NCBI RefSeq assembly: GCF_015471405.1 | Contig: NZ_BLVZ01000011.1 | Location: 169,362 to 233,361 of the forward strand | DNA from: Pseudomonas cichorii | GTDB lineage: Bacteria; Pseudomonadota; Gammaproteobacteria; Pseudomonadales; Pseudomonadaceae | Length of the DNA: 64,000 bases | Direction: 5' to 3' | Part shown: piece by piece, positions 53,177-61,616 of the stretch | Layout of the letters: each line of letters begins with the position of its first letter | Numbering within the stretch: position 1 is the stretch's first letter | Notes under the pieces: model-generated | What the model was told of the DNA's origin: nothing | The model's database searches: none | The model's input: the letters and a program-made list of their open reading frames with translations, nothing else | Program-made: the position numbers and the translations under genes

Positions 53177-54402
53177 ACCGACTTCTCCTGATTCTTTTCG
53201 GCGGCGGCCATGTGGTTCATTACGGTTTGCATGTCTTTGTCTCCGCGACCGGAGAAGCACACGACCATCAAATGGTCCTTGCTCAGAGTGGCGGCACGTT
53301 TGATGGCTTCGGCCAGTGCGTGGGCAGTTTCCAGCGCGGGGATGATGCCTTCGAGTCGGCAGCACTGATGGAAAGCCTGCAGGGCCTCTTCGTCGGTAAT
53401 GCTGACGTATTCGGCGCGCTTCACTTCATGCAGGTAAGCGTGCTCAGGGCCGATGCCTGGGTAGTCCAGGCCCGCGGAAATCGAATGGGCGTCGGTGATC
53501 TGGCCGTCGTCGTCCTGCAGCAGGTAAGTACGGTTGCCGTGCAATACGCCGGGTACGCCGCCGTTGAGGCTGGCTGCATGCTTGTCGGTGTCGATACCGT
53601 GACCACCAGCCTCGACGCCAACGATCTGCACGCTGGCATCATCGAGGAATGGATGGAACAGGCCCATTGCGTTGGAGCCACCGCCCACGCAAGCCACCAG
53701 ACTGTCTGGCAGACGTCCTTCCTTTTCCTGCATCTGGGCCTTGGTTTCCTTGCCGATGATCGACTGGAAATCACGGACCATCGCCGGATACGGGTGTGGG
53801 CCTGCCACAGTGCCGATCAGGTAGAAGGTGTCTTCAACGTTGGTTACCCAGTCACGCAGGGCTTCGTTCATGGCGTCTTTCAGGGTGCCGGTGCCGGAAG
53901 TGACCGGCACGATCTCGGCGCCCAGCAGCTTCATGCGAAATACGTTGGCCTGCTGACGCTCGATGTCGGTTGCGCCCATGTAGATCACGCAAGGCAGACC
54001 GAAACGGGCAGCGACCGTGGCAGTAGCAACGCCGTGCATGCCTGCGCCGGTTTCCGCGATCAGGCGCTTCTTGCCCATGCGTTTGGCCAGCAGGATCTGG
54101 CCGATGCAGTTATTGATCTTGTGTGCGCCGGTGTGGTTCAGCTCTTCGCGCTTGAAGTAGATCTTGGCGCCACCGCAGAACTCGGTCAGGCGCTCGGCGA
54201 AATACAGAGGGTTGGGGCGGCCTACATAATCACGCTGGAAGTACGCCAGTTGCTCGGCGAACTCAGGATCGGCCTTGGCGGCTTCGTACTCGCGATTGAG
54301 GTCAAGCACCAGCGGCATGAGGGTTTCAGCTACGTAGCGGCCGCCAAATGAGCCGAACAGGCCGTTGGCGTCGGGACCGCTGCGAAAGTTGGTCTGGGTC
54401 AT
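53173..54402 (-). CDS. trpB: Tryptophan synthase beta subunit
   Basis: 409 residues, ATG 54402. It is a PLP enzyme that condenses indole with L-serine to give tryptophan. The PLP-lysine motif is NHTGAHKINNCIGQ, the catalytic glutamate lies in AETGAGMHGVA, and the phosphate-binding glycine loop in VACVGGGSNAMGLFHPF. It is divergent from trpI with a 128-nt spacer, where TrpI bound to indole-3-glycerol phosphate activates trpBA in pseudomonads. trpA overlaps its end. Confidence 0.97.
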   Translation of the reverse strand: MTQTNFRSGPDANGLFGSFGGRYVAETLMPLVLDLNREYEAAKADPEFAEQLAYFQRDYVGRPNPLYFAERLTEFCGGAKIYFKREELNHTGAHKINNCIGQILLAKRMGKKRLIAETGAGMHGVATATVAARFGLPCVIYMGATDIERQQANVFRMKLLGAEIVPVTSGTGTLKDAMNEALRDWVTNVEDTFYLIGTVAGPHPYPAMVRDFQSIIGKETKAQMQEKEGRLPDSLVACVGGGSNAMGLFHPFLDDASVQIVGVEAGGHGIDTDKHAASLNGGVPGVLHGNRTYLLQDDDGQITDAHSISAGLDYPGIGPEHAYLHEVKRAEYVSITDEEALQAFHQCCRLEGIIPALETAHALAEAIKRAATLSKDHLMVVCFSGRGDKDMQTVMNHMAAAEKNQEKSV

Positions 54403-54530
54403 GGGGGCTCCAGTTGCAGTCTTGGGCGAATGGGTTGAGCCGTATCGGCAATGGGCTCACTTTAACCAGCGCAAGCCCGGATGAAAACCGATAAGATCGC
54501 CACAACCTGTCAGGAAAACTCACACATACC
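54403..54530. promoter_or_regulatory. trpB-trpI divergent promoter region
   Basis: 128 nt between the divergent starts. In Pseudomonas this spacer holds the TrpI binding sites and both promoters. The location supports that role; exact operator sequences were not resolved by eye. Confidence 0.5.
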
Positions 54531-55439
54531 ATGAGCCGCGACCTTCCTCCCCTCAATGCCTTGCGCGCTTTTGAAGCCACTGCCCGCCTGGGCAGCGTCA
54601 GTCATGCTGCGGAACAGCTGCACGTGACCCATGGCGCGGTCAGCCGTCAGTTGAAAGCCTTGGAAGAACACTTGGGCGTCAGCCTGTTCAGCAAGGATGG
54701 TCGCGGCCTGAAACTCACAGATTCAGGTATTCGATTGCGCGACGTCAGCGGTGAAGCTTTCGACCGATTGCGCGATGTGTGTGCCGAACTGAGCCAAGGC
54801 AGCGCGGATGCGCCATTCGTACTGGGTTGCTCCGGTAGCCTGCTGGCGCGCTGGTTCATTCCACGCCTTGGGCGCCTGAATGCCGAGCTGCCGGACCTGC
54901 GTCTGCATCTCTCGGCGGGCGAGGGCGATCTGGACCCGCGCCGACCGGGGCTGGATGCACTGCTGGTATTCGCGGAGCCCCCATGGCCGGCGGACATGCA
55001 GGTTTTCGAGTTGGCCAGCGAACGTATCGGGCCAGTGCTGAGCCCACGCTTCACACATTTCGAGGCATTGCGGCAGGCACCTGCCCAAGCGTTATTGAAC
55101 GAATCACTGTTGCAAACCACCTCGCGCCCACAAGCCTGGCCAAGCTGGGCTCAACACCATGGGATCGATCCGCAGGCTTTGCGTTACGGGCAGGGGTTCG
55201 AGCATTTGTATTATTTGCTGGAGGCAGCAGTCGCGGGCCTGGGCATTGCCATTGCCCCCGAGCCGCTGGTCACGGACGACCTGCGGGCCGGACGCCTGGC
55301 TGCGCCATGGGGTTTCAGCGAAACCCCGGCACGCCTTGCACTCTGGCTACCCCGACGCGCTGCTGACGGTCGGGCGCAGCAGTTGGCTCAATGGTTGAAA
55401 AACGAGCTGGAGCACTCCATCGAGCCGATCAGAAAATGA
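54531..55439 (+). CDS. trpI: LysR activator of trpBA
   Basis: 302 residues, starting MSRDLPPLNALRAFEATARLGSVSHAAEQLHVTHGAVSRQL-type, the conserved TrpI/GcvA HTH. The effector domain includes GCSGSLLARWFIPRLGRL and AAVAGLGIAIAPEPLV. In P. aeruginosa, P. putida and P. syringae TrpI senses indole-3-glycerol phosphate and activates the divergent trpBA operon; gene position here is the same. The ribosome site is weak, as expected for a regulator made in small amounts. Confidence 0.95.
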   Translation: MSRDLPPLNALRAFEATARLGSVSHAAEQLHVTHGAVSRQLKALEEHLGVSLFSKDGRGLKLTDSGIRLRDVSGEAFDRLRDVCAELSQGSADAPFVLGCSGSLLARWFIPRLGRLNAELPDLRLHLSAGEGDLDPRRPGLDALLVFAEPPWPADMQVFELASERIGPVLSPRFTHFEALRQAPAQALLNESLLQTTSRPQAWPSWAQHHGIDPQALRYGQGFEHLYYLLEAAVAGLGIAIAPEPLVTDDLRAGRLAAPWGFSETPARLALWLPRRAADGRAQQLAQWLKNELEHSIEPIRK

Positions 55440-55766
55440 TCAGTCGCCACGTTTGATCAACAGATAGGCAGCAAGCAGGCCAATCGCGCCGACTGCAACG
55501 CCCGCAGTCGTCCAGGGATGTTCCTGAGCGTAATCGCGGGTAGCGAGTGCATTTTCACGGGTCTTGACCTTCACGTCCTCGTACAGATCGCTGAGCAGAT
55601 GGCGCGAATGGCTCAGCGCATTTTCAGCATTGACCTTGAGACTTTTCAGCGTCTTGCGCGACTCCTCGGAAGCATCGCCTTTGAGGCTTTCCAATGACTT
55701 TAGGAGGCTTTCGATCTCTGCTTCCATGCTTTGCAACGAGGCTTTACGAAGGGAATTGCTAGCCAT
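55440..55766 (-). CDS. DUF883 (ElaB/YqjD-type) inner-membrane-anchored protein
   Basis: 108 residues from the ATG at 55766 behind GCAGGAG; the longer frame to 55934 would overlap the dodecin start and is rejected. A long helical cytoplasmic part (SMEAEIESLLKSLESLKGDASEESRKTLKS-type heptads) leads to ATRDYAQEHPWTTAGVAVGAIGLLAAYLLIKRG, the C-terminal TM anchor with the typical arginine end. ElaB/YqjD proteins tether ribosomes to the membrane in stationary phase in E. coli; the same role is inferred here. It ends next to the convergent trpI stop. Confidence 0.9.
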   Translation of the reverse strand: MASNSLRKASLQSMEAEIESLLKSLESLKGDASEESRKTLKSLKVNAENALSHSRHLLSDLYEDVKVKTRENALATRDYAQEHPWTTAGVAVGAIGLLAAYLLIKRGD

Positions 55767-55932
55767 GGTATTTCTCCTGCTGTGATGAGTACGTGTGTTG
55801 TTTCCGACTGCGCAGGTTTTGGAAAGTGCGATGGGATTTATGCAAAGTGCTGAACTTTTGTCTGCATTTTCCTGACAGAACCAATGAGCGTCGCCACTGC
55901 TACGCTCCTGAAGGCTACCAAGGAGAACTGCC

Positions 55933-56148
55933 ATGAGTGATCACCACACCTACAAGAAGATCGAGCTGGTTGGCTCGTCTACCACCAGTATCGAAGACGC
56001 CATCAACAATGCGATTGCAGAGGCCAGCAAGAGCCTTCAGTTACTGGAATGGTTTGAAGTGACCGAAACCCGCGGGCACATCGAGAACGGCAAGGTTGCG
56101 CACTATCAGGTAACCCTCAAGGTGGGCTTTCGCATCGCCGATAGCTGA
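55933..56148 (+). CDS. Dodecin flavin-binding protein
   Basis: 71 residues, ATG 55933 behind AAGGAGA. The dodecin pattern is complete: HTYKKIELVGSSTTSIEDAI, then ASKSLQLLEWFEVTETRGHI, and VAHYQVTLKVGFRI. Dodecins assemble into hollow 12-mers that store riboflavin or FMN and quench its photochemistry; the tryptophan in LEWFEV stacks on the flavin. It is divergent from the DUF883 gene, and both are typical stationary-phase or stress genes. Confidence 0.93.
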   Translation: MSDHHTYKKIELVGSSTTSIEDAINNAIAEASKSLQLLEWFEVTETRGHIENGKVAHYQVTLKVGFRIADS

Positions 56149-56290
56149 CAGGTTCTGACGCTTTTAACTGGCCGTTTGCCATAAATTCCGCTACAGATAG
56201 AGACCGCTGCCACGCATCAATGCGTGGCGGTTGCCATTGAGCGCTTCATTTTGGAGTGCCTGTATTTGTCAACACGAGGGAGTGTCATTG

Positions 56291-56515
56291 ATGAAGAAGC
56301 TTCTATTGGTAGTAGGCTTGCTGAGTTTTGCTGGAACCACCATGGCGGCGGGCAAGAATTGCGAAGAGCTGAAAGCGGAGATTGACGCAAAACTCAAGTC
56401 GCTCAAGGTTTCGTCCTACACGCTGGAAATTATCCCGACCGACGATCTGAAGGATCAGAAAGTCGTAGGCTCCTGCGATGTGGGCAGACACAAGATCATC
56501 TACACCCGCAACTGA
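56291..56515 (+). CDS. DUF1161 small periplasmic protein (copy 1)
   Basis: 74 residues from the ATG at 56291, preceded by GAGGGAGTG. The signal peptide is MKKLLLVVGLLSFAGTTMAA. The mature part is CEELKAEIDAKLKSLKVSSY, then TLEIIP and VVGSCDVGRHKIIYTR, the DUF1161 signature, with two cysteines likely to form a disulfide. Function is unknown. A second copy lies at 58404-58637. It is followed by a degenerate REP-like element. Confidence 0.88.
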   Translation: MKKLLLVVGLLSFAGTTMAAGKNCEELKAEIDAKLKSLKVSSYTLEIIPTDDLKDQKVVGSCDVGRHKIIYTRN

Positions 56516-56540
56516 TCCGGGTACGCGCCACCGCCGTGCA

Positions 56541-56613
56541 GGAGCGGATTCATTCGCGAAAGGCCGATCCTTACCGTCAGGTATGCCGCCTTCCCGGATA
56601 AATCCGGTCCTGC
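56541..56613. repeat. REP-like element, degenerate copy 2
   Basis: GGAGCGGATTCATTCGCGAA (56541-56560) matches the right arm of the REP-like repeat at 60229-60248 with one change. A diverged opposite arm, TTCCCGGATAAATCCGGTCC, follows at about 56594-56613. It lies between the convergent DUF1161 and LLM oxidoreductase genes. Confidence 0.65.
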
Positions 56614-56627
56614 ACTGTGCGGTGTCC

Positions 56628-57629
56628 TTATCCCTGCGCAACCTGCGCCAGAATTTCATACGAACGTAGACGATCCTCGTGTTCGTACATGTCGCAGGTG
56701 AAGATCAATTCATCGGCATCGGTCTGCTCCAGCAGCACATCCAGCTTGGCGCGGATCTTTTGCGGACCGCCCACCATCGCCAGCCCCAGAAAACTCGCCA
56801 CGGCCTCTCGTTCGTGAGGCAGCCACAGCTTGTCCATGGATTCGACGGGCGGACGCTGCACCAGGCTGTGCCCACGCATCAGCGCCAGAATGCGCTGATA
56901 GACCGACGTCGCCAGGTACTCGGCATGCTCGTCAGTGTCGGCCGCCGCCAGCGGTACACCCAACATCACGTAAGGCTTGTCGAGCACGTCTGAAGGCTGG
57001 AAATGATTGCGATAGACGCGAATCGCTTCATGCATGTAGCGCGGCGCGAAATGGGAGGCAAAGGCATAAGGCAGCCCACGCATCCCGGCGATCTGGGCAC
57101 TGAACAGGCTCGAACCCAGCAACCAGATCGGCACATTGGTGTCTGAACCCGGCACAGCGATCACTTTTTGATCAGGCGTGCGTGGCCCGAGGTAGCCCAT
57201 CAGCTCGGTGACATCATCAGGGAAGTCATCCGCGCTACCGGAGCGCTCGCGTCGCAATGCCCGGGCCGTCATCTGGTCCGAACCCGGCGCACGTCCCAGG
57301 CCCAGATCGATACGACCGGGATAGAGACTGGCAAGGGTGCCGAACTGCTCGGCAATGACCAATGGCGCATGGTTGGGCAGCATGACGCCACCAGCGCCTA
57401 CGCGAATCGTCGAAGTACCGCCAGCCAGATAGGCCAGCAGCACAGAAGTCGCCGAACTCGCGATGCCATCCATGTTGTGGTGCTCTGCAACCCAGAAACG
57501 GTTGTAACCCAGCTTCTCGACGTGCTGAGCCAGGTTCAGGGAATTACGCAGTGATTCTGCGGGACCTTTGTCCTGACGCACAGGCACCAGATCAAGGGTG
57601 GAAATCTTTACATCCGTCAAACGTTTCAT
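56628..57629 (-). CDS. LLM-class flavin-dependent oxidoreductase (luciferase-like)
   Basis: 333 residues, ATG 57629. Features of the bacterial-luciferase-like TIM barrel, YhbW group: STLDLVPVRQDKGPAESLRNSL, HVEKLGYNRFWVAEHHNM, IRVGAGGVMLPNHAPLVIAEQFG and the flavin-site run SLYPGRIDLGLGRAPGSD. It uses reduced FMN supplied by a partner and O2; the substrate is unknown. It is divergent from osmC with a 198-nt spacer. Confidence 0.9.
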   Translation of the reverse strand: MKRLTDVKISTLDLVPVRQDKGPAESLRNSLNLAQHVEKLGYNRFWVAEHHNMDGIASSATSVLLAYLAGGTSTIRVGAGGVMLPNHAPLVIAEQFGTLASLYPGRIDLGLGRAPGSDQMTARALRRERSGSADDFPDDVTELMGYLGPRTPDQKVIAVPGSDTNVPIWLLGSSLFSAQIAGMRGLPYAFASHFAPRYMHEAIRVYRNHFQPSDVLDKPYVMLGVPLAAADTDEHAEYLATSVYQRILALMRGHSLVQRPPVESMDKLWLPHEREAVASFLGLAMVGGPQKIRAKLDVLLEQTDADELIFTCDMYEHEDRLRSYEILAQVAQG

Positions 57630-57827
57630 AGGCCGCTGCTTCTCCTCGAAATGTGTTGGGCTGAGCCCATGATGAAACAGCAGTGCGGGCGCAAGCGCTG
57701 CTTTTCAATGGCAACCCCGAAAAAGACCTACCAAAACGCTAGGACTTATACGTTGAACTTTCCAAGACCGTCTATCCTCAGAAACTTGGTTACGGCCGGA
57801 ACATTACCGATTTAATCAGGAGGCACC

Positions 57828-58259
57828 ATGAGCATCGTCAAGAAAGCATCAGCCCATTGGGAAGGTGATCTGAAGAGTGGCATTGGCAGTATCTCCACTG
57901 AAACGGGCGTACTGCGCGAAGCGCCTTACGGTTTCAAGGCCCGCTTCGAAGGCGGCAAGGGCACCAACCCGGAAGAACTGATCGGCGCAGCCCATGCCGG
58001 CTGTTTCTCCATGGCCCTGTCGATGATCCTCGGGAACGCGGGCTTCACTGCTGAAAGCATCGATACTCAGGCTGAAGTGACCCTGGATCAGGACAGCGGC
58101 GGATTTTCGATCACAGCCGTTCATCTCGTGCTCAAGGCCAAGGTCCCGGGTGCAAGCCAGCAGCAGTTCGATGATTTGACCAGGCAAGCCAAAGAAGGCT
58201 GCCCGGTTTCCAAGGTGCTGAACGCCAAGATTACCCTGGACGCCACGCTGCTCGGTTGA
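57828..58259 (+). CDS. osmC: OsmC-type organic hydroperoxide reductase
   Basis: 143 residues, ATG 57828 behind AGGAGG. The protein has the OsmC pattern: KASAHWEGDLKSGIGSISTETG, GTNPEELIGAAHAGCFSMALSMIL with the first redox cysteine, and AKEGCPVSKVLNAKITLDATL with the second. OsmC proteins reduce organic hydroperoxides and are induced by osmotic and stationary-phase stress. A perfect terminator follows. Confidence 0.95.
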   Translation: MSIVKKASAHWEGDLKSGIGSISTETGVLREAPYGFKARFEGGKGTNPEELIGAAHAGCFSMALSMILGNAGFTAESIDTQAEVTLDQDSGGFSITAVHLVLKAKVPGASQQQFDDLTRQAKEGCPVSKVLNAKITLDATLLG

Positions 58260-58277
58260 TCGATAGCGTGACACCTG

Positions 58278-58314
58278 ATGACCCGTACAACCCGGTTGTA
58301 CGGGTCATTTTTTT
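58278..58314 (+). terminator. Rho-independent terminator of osmC
   Basis: ATGACCCGTACAA (58278-58290), loop CCCGG, and TTGTACGGGTCAT (58296-58308) form a perfect 13-bp stem followed by a run of seven T. It is the clearest intrinsic terminator in the window. Confidence 0.95.
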
Positions 58315-58403
58315 GCCCGTCAGAACCAGATGCGGGGCCGGACGGTCGTATGAAGGACTACAGCACAGACAAGGTTCTGTGCGTCTTATCGAAGGAATCG
58401 GGC

Positions 58404-58637
58404 ATGAAACGTTTTGTTTTGGCTATGAGCTGTATCCTGCTGACGACCGGCGCCCTGGCTGCGCCGAAATCCTGCGAAGAACTCAAGGACGAGATCGAGG
58501 CCAAGATCCAGGCCAACAACGTCACGTCCTATACGCTGGAAATCGTCCCCAACGCCGAGGTCCACGACCAGAACATGGTGGTGGGCAGCTGCGAAAACGG
58601 CACCAAAAAAATCATCTATCAAAAAAACGATAGCTGA
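58404..58637 (+). CDS. DUF1161 small periplasmic protein (copy 2)
   Basis: 77 residues from the ATG at 58404, behind GAAGGAA. The signal peptide is MKRFVLAMSCILLTTGALAA. The mature part is CEELKDEIEAKIQANNVTSY, then TLEIVP and VVGSCENGTKKIIYQK, matching the protein at 56291-56515 at most positions, including both cysteines. Function unknown. Its stop codon abuts the stop of the convergent lipoprotein gene (58638) with no spacer. Confidence 0.88.
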   Translation: MKRFVLAMSCILLTTGALAAPKSCEELKDEIEAKIQANNVTSYTLEIVPNAEVHDQNMVVGSCENGTKKIIYQKNDS

Positions 58638-59051
58638 TCAGATGCAGCGGACATCCCCTTCATGGGCCAGCACCTTGCGCTCGGCGTCATAAAGTTTGGC
58701 GGTAATGTCATTGGCAAGCGTGCGGGCTTCGATCATGTAACGCTGCCCGGCGACAAAATGGTCGTACTCGATATCGATGAAACAGGTGATGTCGGTGTAG
58801 TCGTCACTTATCAGGCCCAGCCCGCCCGAGCGATATTCATAATCGAAGCGTATCTGTAGCTCGTGGCGACCGGGAGTGACCTGAAAGTAGCGGCCATCAT
58901 AGGTATTCTTGCCATCAAGCTTGTCTGCCATCACCAGCCTGCCGGTCATGGTGCGCATGTCGATCCAGGCCATGTCCGGGTCCACGGCAGGTAAAGGCGT
59001 AGTACACCCCAGAAGGGTGCCAAGGGCGAGAGTCAATGCTATCAGGCGCAT
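58638..59051 (-). CDS. Putative lipoprotein of unknown function
   Basis: 137 residues from the ATG at 59051 (MRLIALTLALGTLLGCTTPLP). The lipobox is L-L-G-C with C16 as lipidation site. The mature protein has VTPGRHELQIRFDYEY, DITCFIDIEYDHFVAGQRYMIEA and a C-terminal cysteine, which suggests a small beta-sandwich envelope protein of the kind that starts with a PEGA-like or carboxypeptidase-regulatory-like fold. I do not recognise a named family. It is divergent from the aminopeptidase gene. Confidence 0.75.
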   Translation of the reverse strand: MRLIALTLALGTLLGCTTPLPAVDPDMAWIDMRTMTGRLVMADKLDGKNTYDGRYFQVTPGRHELQIRFDYEYRSGGLGLISDDYTDITCFIDIEYDHFVAGQRYMIEARTLANDITAKLYDAERKVLAHEGDVRCI

Positions 59052-59145
59052 GTCAGGCTCCGAAGATGGGCGGATGACGATGATAGTTGCGTAATACCCT
59101 GGCTGTCCTGCATAACCCGTTCTATCCCTGTCTTGAAGGCCGTGT

Positions 59146-60210
59146 ATGCCACGACTCAATGTTTTACGTCTCTGGCACAGTTTGCCGATAGCGACGATGG
59201 TTTTGCTTTGTGGATGCTCCAGCCTTTCGTATTACGGCCAGTTGGCCAGTGGTCAACTGCGACTGCTACAGGCTCGGGAGCCGATCCAGGACATCATCTC
59301 TGACCCTGCGCGCGACCCGAAATTGCGTCAGCGTCTGGCATATGCCCAGGAAGCTCGTACCTTCGCCAGCGACCATCTGCATCTGCCGGACAACAAGAGT
59401 TATCGCCTGTACGCCGATCTGGGCCGTCCTTATGTCGTCTGGAACGTATTCGCGACCGATGAGTTCTCTCTGGACCCTGTCACTCATTGCTTTCCGATTG
59501 CCGGTTGCGTGGCCTATCGCGGTTATTACAGCCAGGGCGGTGCGCGAGGTGAAGCCGCTTTACAGCGTCAGGCCGGCAAGGACGTGTACATGAGCGGCGT
59601 CGAAGCGTATTCAACGCTGGGCTGGTTCAACGATCCGATTCTCAGTTCCATGCTGGGTTGGGGTGACGAGCGACTGGCAACGCTGATCTTCCACGAACTG
59701 GCCCATCAACGTTTCTATGTGAAGGACGACACCGAGTTCAACGAATCCTACGCCAGCTTCGTGGAGCAGGAAGGCACTCGCCAATGGCGTGCTGCACGAG
59801 GCCTGGCACCGGAAAACGTCTCACAATCCACACGCCGGGATCAGTTCATTCGATTGGTGCTCGATACCCGGGAGCGGCTCAAGGTCTTGTATCGCCAGCC
59901 GCTGACAGCCGAGCTGATGCGTGAGCGCAAAGCCGCCGAATTCGAGCGCTTGCGCCGTGAGTACCGGCAATTGCGTGATGAGCAATGGAGCGGCGACAAA
60001 CGCTTCGACGGGTGGATCAACTCACCGATGAACAACGCCAAGCTGCTGCCCTTCGGGCTTTATGACCAGTGGGTGCCAGCGTTTGAGGCGTTGTTCAAGC
60101 AAGTGAATGGTGACTGGGTGGCGTTCTTCGATGCCGTGGAAAAGCTGGGGGATTTGCCTGTGGTGCAGCGCAAGGCCAAGTTGCAGGAGCTCAGCGGCTT
60201 TCGCGAATGA
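59146..60210 (+). CDS. Putative zinc aminopeptidase lipoprotein (DUF2265/PF10023 type)
   Basis: 354 residues. A lipoprotein-type signal (LPIATMVLLCGCSSLSYYGQ, likely C24) is followed by a region typical of this family: GQLRLLQAREPIQDII, KSYRLYADLGRPYVVWNVFATDEFS. The gluzincin zinc motif is H183-E184-x-x-H187 (IFHELAHQRFYVKDDTEFNESYASFVEQEG), with a downstream glutamate as third ligand. The family is annotated as putative aminopeptidase; substrates are unknown. Its last codons GFRE and the stop lie within a REP-like arm. Confidence 0.88.
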   Translation: MPRLNVLRLWHSLPIATMVLLCGCSSLSYYGQLASGQLRLLQAREPIQDIISDPARDPKLRQRLAYAQEARTFASDHLHLPDNKSYRLYADLGRPYVVWNVFATDEFSLDPVTHCFPIAGCVAYRGYYSQGGARGEAALQRQAGKDVYMSGVEAYSTLGWFNDPILSSMLGWGDERLATLIFHELAHQRFYVKDDTEFNESYASFVEQEGTRQWRAARGLAPENVSQSTRRDQFIRLVLDTRERLKVLYRQPLTAELMRERKAAEFERLRREYRQLRDEQWSGDKRFDGWINSPMNNAKLLPFGLYDQWVPAFEALFKQVNGDWVAFFDAVEKLGDLPVVQRKAKLQELSGFRE

Positions 60211-60280
60211 ATTCGCTCCCACACTGTAGGAGCGAATTCATTCGCGAACAGACCAATCCCCTCCTGAATTCATTCGCGAA
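60200..60280. repeat. REP-like element, copy 3 with extra half-site
   Basis: TTCGCGAATGAATTCGCTCC (60200-60219) and GGAGCGAATTCATTCGCGAA (60229-60248) form a perfect 20-bp inverted repeat with a 9-nt spacer. A third half-arm GAATTCATTCGCGAA follows at 60266-60280. The left arm contains the stop of the aminopeptidase gene and the half-arm contains the stop of the convergent HAD gene. Confidence 0.9.
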
Positions 60281-60917
60281 AAGCCTCATGCATCTGGGCC
60301 ATCGTCACAAAATGATAGGTCGGCGATTGCGCTGTCAGTTCCTCATGGCTGCCAAAACCATAACCTACTGCTGCCACATCCAGCCCGTTACGCGACCCGC
60401 CGATCAGGTCATGCTTGCGGTCGCCGATCATCAAGGTCTGGCTTGGGTCCAGACGCTCCTGCTCCAGCAGATGGGCGATCAGTTCCACTTTGTCGGTGCG
60501 GGTGCCGTCCAGCTCACTGCCGTAGATCACCTTGAAATGCCTGGCGAAGTCGAAGTGCCGGGCGATTTCATGGGCGAAAACCCAAGGCTTTGAAGTCGCG
60601 ATATACAGCGTTCGACCTTGACCACCCAAGGTTTCAAGCAGCTCGGGCACGCCATCGAAAACCAGATTTTCATAAAGCCCGGTGACTTTGAAGCGCTCGC
60701 GATAGAAACCCACAGCCTCCCAGGCACGGGCTTCGTCCATCTCATAAAACTGCATGAAGGCTTGCAGTAGCGGTGGGCCGATGAAGTGTTCCAGTTTAGT
60801 GATATCCGGCTCGTCGATGCCCAGACGCCCCAAGGCAAACTGGATCGAGCGAGTTATCCCCAGGCGCGGGTCAGTCAGTGTGCCGTCGAGGTCGAACAGA
60901 ATGTTTTTGTAATGCAT
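60270..60917 (-). CDS. HAD-superfamily phosphatase (phosphoglycolate-phosphatase-like)
   Basis: 215 residues, ATG 60917. HAD motifs: I NILFDLDGTLTDP (nucleophile and acid aspartates), II TLYIATSKP, III/IV LMIGDRKHDLIGGSRNGLD. An alpha-helical cap (~15-85) gives class C1. This YfbT/Gph-like group hydrolyses small phosphorylated metabolites; the physiological substrate is unknown. The C-terminal AFRE and stop codon are encoded by the REP-like half-arm. Confidence 0.88.
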   Translation of the reverse strand: MHYKNILFDLDGTLTDPRLGITRSIQFALGRLGIDEPDITKLEHFIGPPLLQAFMQFYEMDEARAWEAVGFYRERFKVTGLYENLVFDGVPELLETLGGQGRTLYIATSKPWVFAHEIARHFDFARHFKVIYGSELDGTRTDKVELIAHLLEQERLDPSQTLMIGDRKHDLIGGSRNGLDVAAVGYGFGSHEELTAQSPTYHFVTMAQMHEAFRE

Positions 60918-60958
60918 GGGTTCTCGCCAGTGAATGCGTAAAAAGGTCTGTGGATAAC

Positions 60959-61504
60959 TCAGGGCTGGTCGTAACCTTCGGCCAGGTGCTGATCCTTGAG
61001 CTTCACGTAATTGGTCGCGCTATAGGGGAAAAAGGCGATCTCCTTTTCAGTCAGTGGCCGTGCCTGTTTGACCGGACGCCCCACGTACAGAAACCCGCTT
61101 TCCAGCACTTTACCCGGCGGCACCAGGCTGCCAGCGCCAATGATGACTTCATCCTCGACCACCGCGCCATCCATGATGGTGGTGCCCATGCCGATCAGGA
61201 TCCGGTTGCCGATGGTGCAGCCATGCAGCATCGCCTTGTGGCCGATAGTCACTTCGTCACCGATCAGTAGCGCAAAGCCGTCAGGGTTGAACGGCCCTGC
61301 GTGGGTGATGTGCAACACGCTGCCGTCCTGCACGCTGGTACGGGCACCGATACGGATGCGATGCATGTCGCCACGGATGACGGTCAGTGGCCAGACGGAG
61401 CTGTCGGCACCGATCTCGACATCGCCGATCACCACAGCGGAATAGTCGACGAACGCTCGCTCGCCAAGGGCTGGGGTGTGGTCCTGGAACTTGCGAATGG
61501 CCAC
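60959..61504 (-). CDS. Gamma-carbonic-anhydrase family protein (YrdA/PaaY-like)
   Basis: 181 residues from a GTG at 61504, behind AAGGAG; the frame extends to 61768 but MAIRKFQDHTPALGERAFVDYSAVVIGDVEIG is the family start. The left-handed beta-helix hexapeptide repeats run from ~15 to ~140. Metal-ligand histidines are present in GSVLHITH and IGHKAMLHGCTIGN. Members form trimers with zinc or iron sites; some are carbonic anhydrases and others (PaaY) thioesterases. Activity here is not certain. It is divergent from prlC. Confidence 0.9.
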   Translation of the reverse strand: MAIRKFQDHTPALGERAFVDYSAVVIGDVEIGADSSVWPLTVIRGDMHRIRIGARTSVQDGSVLHITHAGPFNPDGFALLIGDEVTIGHKAMLHGCTIGNRILIGMGTTIMDGAVVEDEVIIGAGSLVPPGKVLESGFLYVGRPVKQARPLTEKEIAFFPYSATNYVKLKDQHLAEGYDQP

Positions 61505-61616
61505 GATAGGCTCCTTCTTTGGTGGTGATAGATGCGCGATACCGGTTTGAGTGCTGCGGTCGGCGTCGATTGTAATTAAGATGCGTGAGTGTTTCTTCCA
61601 GCCAAGGTGCAAAACC

